20,184 nt of DNA from Apiotrichum sp. Y4204 (Eukaryota > Basidiomycota > Tremellomycetes > Trichosporonales > Trichosporonaceae), in assembly GCA_025531455.1 (NCBI GenBank), contig JAMYHL010000164.1:1-20184 (forward strand). The letters are read 5' to 3'. Positions 18,301 through 20,184 of this stretch are shown here, piece after piece. The notes below the pieces were generated by a model that saw only the letters and a list, made by a program, of their open reading frames with translations, had not been told where the DNA came from and searched no databases. The position numbers were made by a program, and so were the translations under genes. Each line of letters starts with the position of its first letter. The first letter of the stretch is position 1.

Positions 18301-20112
18301 GATCGTTATCAATTACCATATAGCTCCGCCTCCCGCGTGCCGCTCCGCAGGCTCCATGCTCCATATGCTCCGCACCAGCCACATAACCAGCCGCCAGCCT
18401 CGGCATGCTCGGCAGCCAGCCTCAATCAAAGGCATCGCACTTCATTATGATCTCACTGCGGTTTCCCTGCGCAAAAGTGGCACAATCGGGATCGAAACTT
18501 TGTTCAGCATTCCGATCCTGGACATCTGTCTGTGCTGTGCGCTGCATGATGGTGTCGATTTGTCCACCGTGCATGTATCGTACGGGTGACACTACATACA
18601 CTCCCTGTTATCTGCTGCACTGCATACACTGCTGGAGATCATAACAAAGCAACGCAAAAGGTAATCAGAAATATAAAACCAGAAACACGCAACCCTTCCC
18701 CTGGCGGCCAGACCAATAGGATTCAAACGGAGATCTCAACGCGGCTAATCGCCTGATCGGCTGTCTAGGTAGGGTCCACCACGCAAATCAGAAGAAGGAT
18801 CACGACAATCAGGATCACCGGGGGCAGCCTACTGGCTCGGAGGGATCGAGGGGAAGAATTAGGAAAGTGTAAGGGAAAATCGCGGGGGCCGAGGCAGAAT
18901 ATCCAAACACCCAAACACCCAACCGCCACTGGGCCACTGCGCCACAGCAGCTCTGTGCGCAGGTTCCTGCCATTCCTGTCTGCTGCGTGCTGCCGTCATG
19001 CCCTTTTACGTTGCCCTTCGGCCTTCCTTGCCCCTCGGCCACTACCCCTGGGCCCCCCTCTGCCCCCGCCACCCATTCCCTGAAGCATGGCCCGTGCGGG
19101 CGCCACCGGTCCCACCATTCAGAGGCGGAGTGTGCTTCCTCTGCTCCCGCCCCCGGCATGCGCCCTCCCCCATTCCCCTGTATTATCATCTGCCGCATTC
19201 TGGTCGTATCGATCTGCGAGAGAAAATCTACCACACGGGCGAGGGCGGTGGATGCGTGTGTGTGTATATATCATCATCATCCAGCCGATCCTCTGCTCTT
19301 GTGCCCGGGGTGCAACTGTGCAGGTTTTAGAAACTGTTGTTATTATCGATTATTGATTGATTATTGTTATTATCAGCAGCCGAGCAGAATAAACTAGCAG
19401 CAACTAGTTAGTGCTGGAGCAGAAGAAAAAGAACCGACACTCTGACACTAGCTCTTCATCCTCATCATCATCATTATCAGCAACATCAGCATCATCATCT
19501 GTGCTTCTCTCTGTTCTTTGTCTCATTTGTCTTGACCGAGATCCAACACTCTGCTTTGTGCCACTCGACACTTTTGACAACGCGCACCTTGGCTGGCTGG
19601 CTGTAATATCCCTCACTCCGGCAGCATTACCCTCACCCCACCGGCCACCGGCCCCTGGCTCTCCCTTTTTCCCCACTGTCCCTGCAAGTACACACACCGC
19701 ACAGCCTCCCAGCAGAGCATATCCATCCGCCCCCCTCTATCACTCCCCCTATCTCTTCCCCTTCGGCCGCCTTCATTCATCTCGATACACCGCCCACCAA
19801 CTTGACCACAGCGTCTACACTTGTCCGCCATCGCGTGATCCTGTGTGTCGTCCTGCATCGCAAGTCGCACTGCGCATCTGCCATCTACGCGTCTCCATCT
19901 TCCCTCGCACCGACCTCTTTTTTGTTATCCTCAACTCCTCTAGAATCTCATTTCACAACATTCTCCACTATCCCATTCGGCCACCACAATCTACTGGCTC
20001 CCACTAGCGCCAAAGTTCTCACCCGTTTTCACCACCCCCGCGCACTCCACTCCACCCACCCCAGTACACCCCACCACCACCACCACCTCCCTCTTCACCA
20101 CCCCCGCGGCCG
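15392..20112. other. 4.7-kb gene-poor region and long upstream leader
   Basis: No gene here can be supported. The first part (15392-15640) is the leader and promoter of the minus-strand secreted protein. A degenerate 7-bp GATC array lies at 15774-15800. The middle (15.8-18.8 kb) has only short frames; the best are 17341-17547 (68 codons) and 17834-18130 (98 codons, plus), neither recognised. From about 18990 the plus strand becomes pyrimidine-rich, with TG/TA and ATC microsatellites (about 19255-19280 and 19456-19500) and an AT-rich patch (19328-19375). The stretch 19610-20110 is very poor in G, typical of a leader for the gene starting at 20113. Confidence 0.5.
19456..19500. repeat. ATC/CAT-rich microsatellite
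   Basis: An interrupted trinucleotide run of ATC/CAT units (such as catcatcatcatta and atcagcatcatcatctg) sits within the pyrimidine-rich upstream region of the right-edge gene. It is most simply slippage-derived and may be polymorphic. Confidence 0.85.
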
Positions 20113-20184
20113 ATGTCTCTCGCAGCGCGCCCGCCGCGCTCTGCGCCGCCCTCAAAGCCCGGCACGTCGCGTGCACGGCGCTAC
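20113..20184 (+). CDS. Start of an unidentified gene, cut by the window edge
   Basis: An ATG at 20113 opens a frame that stays open to the last base (24 codons). It encodes a basic, proline-rich beginning, MSLAARPPRSAPPSKP, then GTSRARRY. It follows about 500 bases of pyrimidine-rich, G-poor sequence that resembles the leaders of other genes in this window. The frame is also open for about 100 bases upstream, to a stop at 20005, but has no earlier ATG. The visible part is too short to assign a family. Confidence 0.4.
   Translation, partial: MSLAARPPRSAPPSKPGTSRARRY

Noticed and set aside
18485..18505. Possible minus-strand tRNA B-box (TTTCGATCCC)
   Set aside because: No T-arm stem or acceptor stem can be paired.
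18893..18925. Telomere-like CCAAACACCCAAACACCC
   Set aside because: Only two short imperfect units, and they do not match TTAGGG-type repeats of basidiomycetes.

Overview
The window looks like nuclear DNA of a basidiomycete fungus, most likely a tremellomycete yeast-like fungus such as a Trichosporonales relative. That placement is inference from gene style: GC-rich coding sequence, many 31-66 nt introns with GTGAGT/GTAAGT donors and CTGAC/CTAAC branch sites beside the acceptor, and pyrimidine-rich leaders before start codons. No tRNA, rRNA, CRISPR array or complete transposon was found. The left edge begins with a GC homopolymer block that may mark a contig end.

Layout. Positions 1-3743 are gene-poor, with homopolymer runs, a GATC-rich stretch and an 18-bp tandem duplication. 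A gene island follows at 3744-15391: an unrecognised 223-aa nuclear-type protein (3782-4453, minus); a small basic protein (5072-5329, plus); a second charged, helical protein (5807-6469, plus); CTF18, the large subunit of the alternative PCNA clamp loader (6676-10117, minus, 13 exons reconstructed here to 889 aa); an unrecognised 232-aa basic/helical protein in 8 exons (10584-11633, plus), divergent from CTF18; ELP4, an Elongator subunit (11966-13359, minus, one 32-nt intron); a 148-aa protein that resembles the bipartite helix-turn-helix DNA-binding half of Tc1/mariner transposases but has no catalytic domain (13856-14302, plus); and a secreted double-psi beta-barrel protein with a proline-rich repeat tail (14374-15391, minus, one 31-nt intron). 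Positions 15392-20112 hold no gene I can support. The last 500 bases form a pyrimidine-rich leader into a start codon at 20113 whose gene runs off the right edge.

Genes and regulation. CTF18 (replication and cohesion) and ELP4 (tRNA wobble modification) are conserved housekeeping genes and do not share a pathway. Between and beside them lie five small orphan proteins with lysine/arginine-rich N-termini, which suggests a lineage-specific set of nuclear or DNA-associated proteins. The CTF18 promoter carries an ACGCGT box and a TTTCGCG box, consistent with G1/S control. The most interesting candidates are the stand-alone transposase-like DNA-binding protein, the cluster of basic orphan proteins whose stop codons lie at or near splice signals, and a possible alternative last exon of CTF18 that would remove the predicted Ctf8-Dcc1 docking tail.
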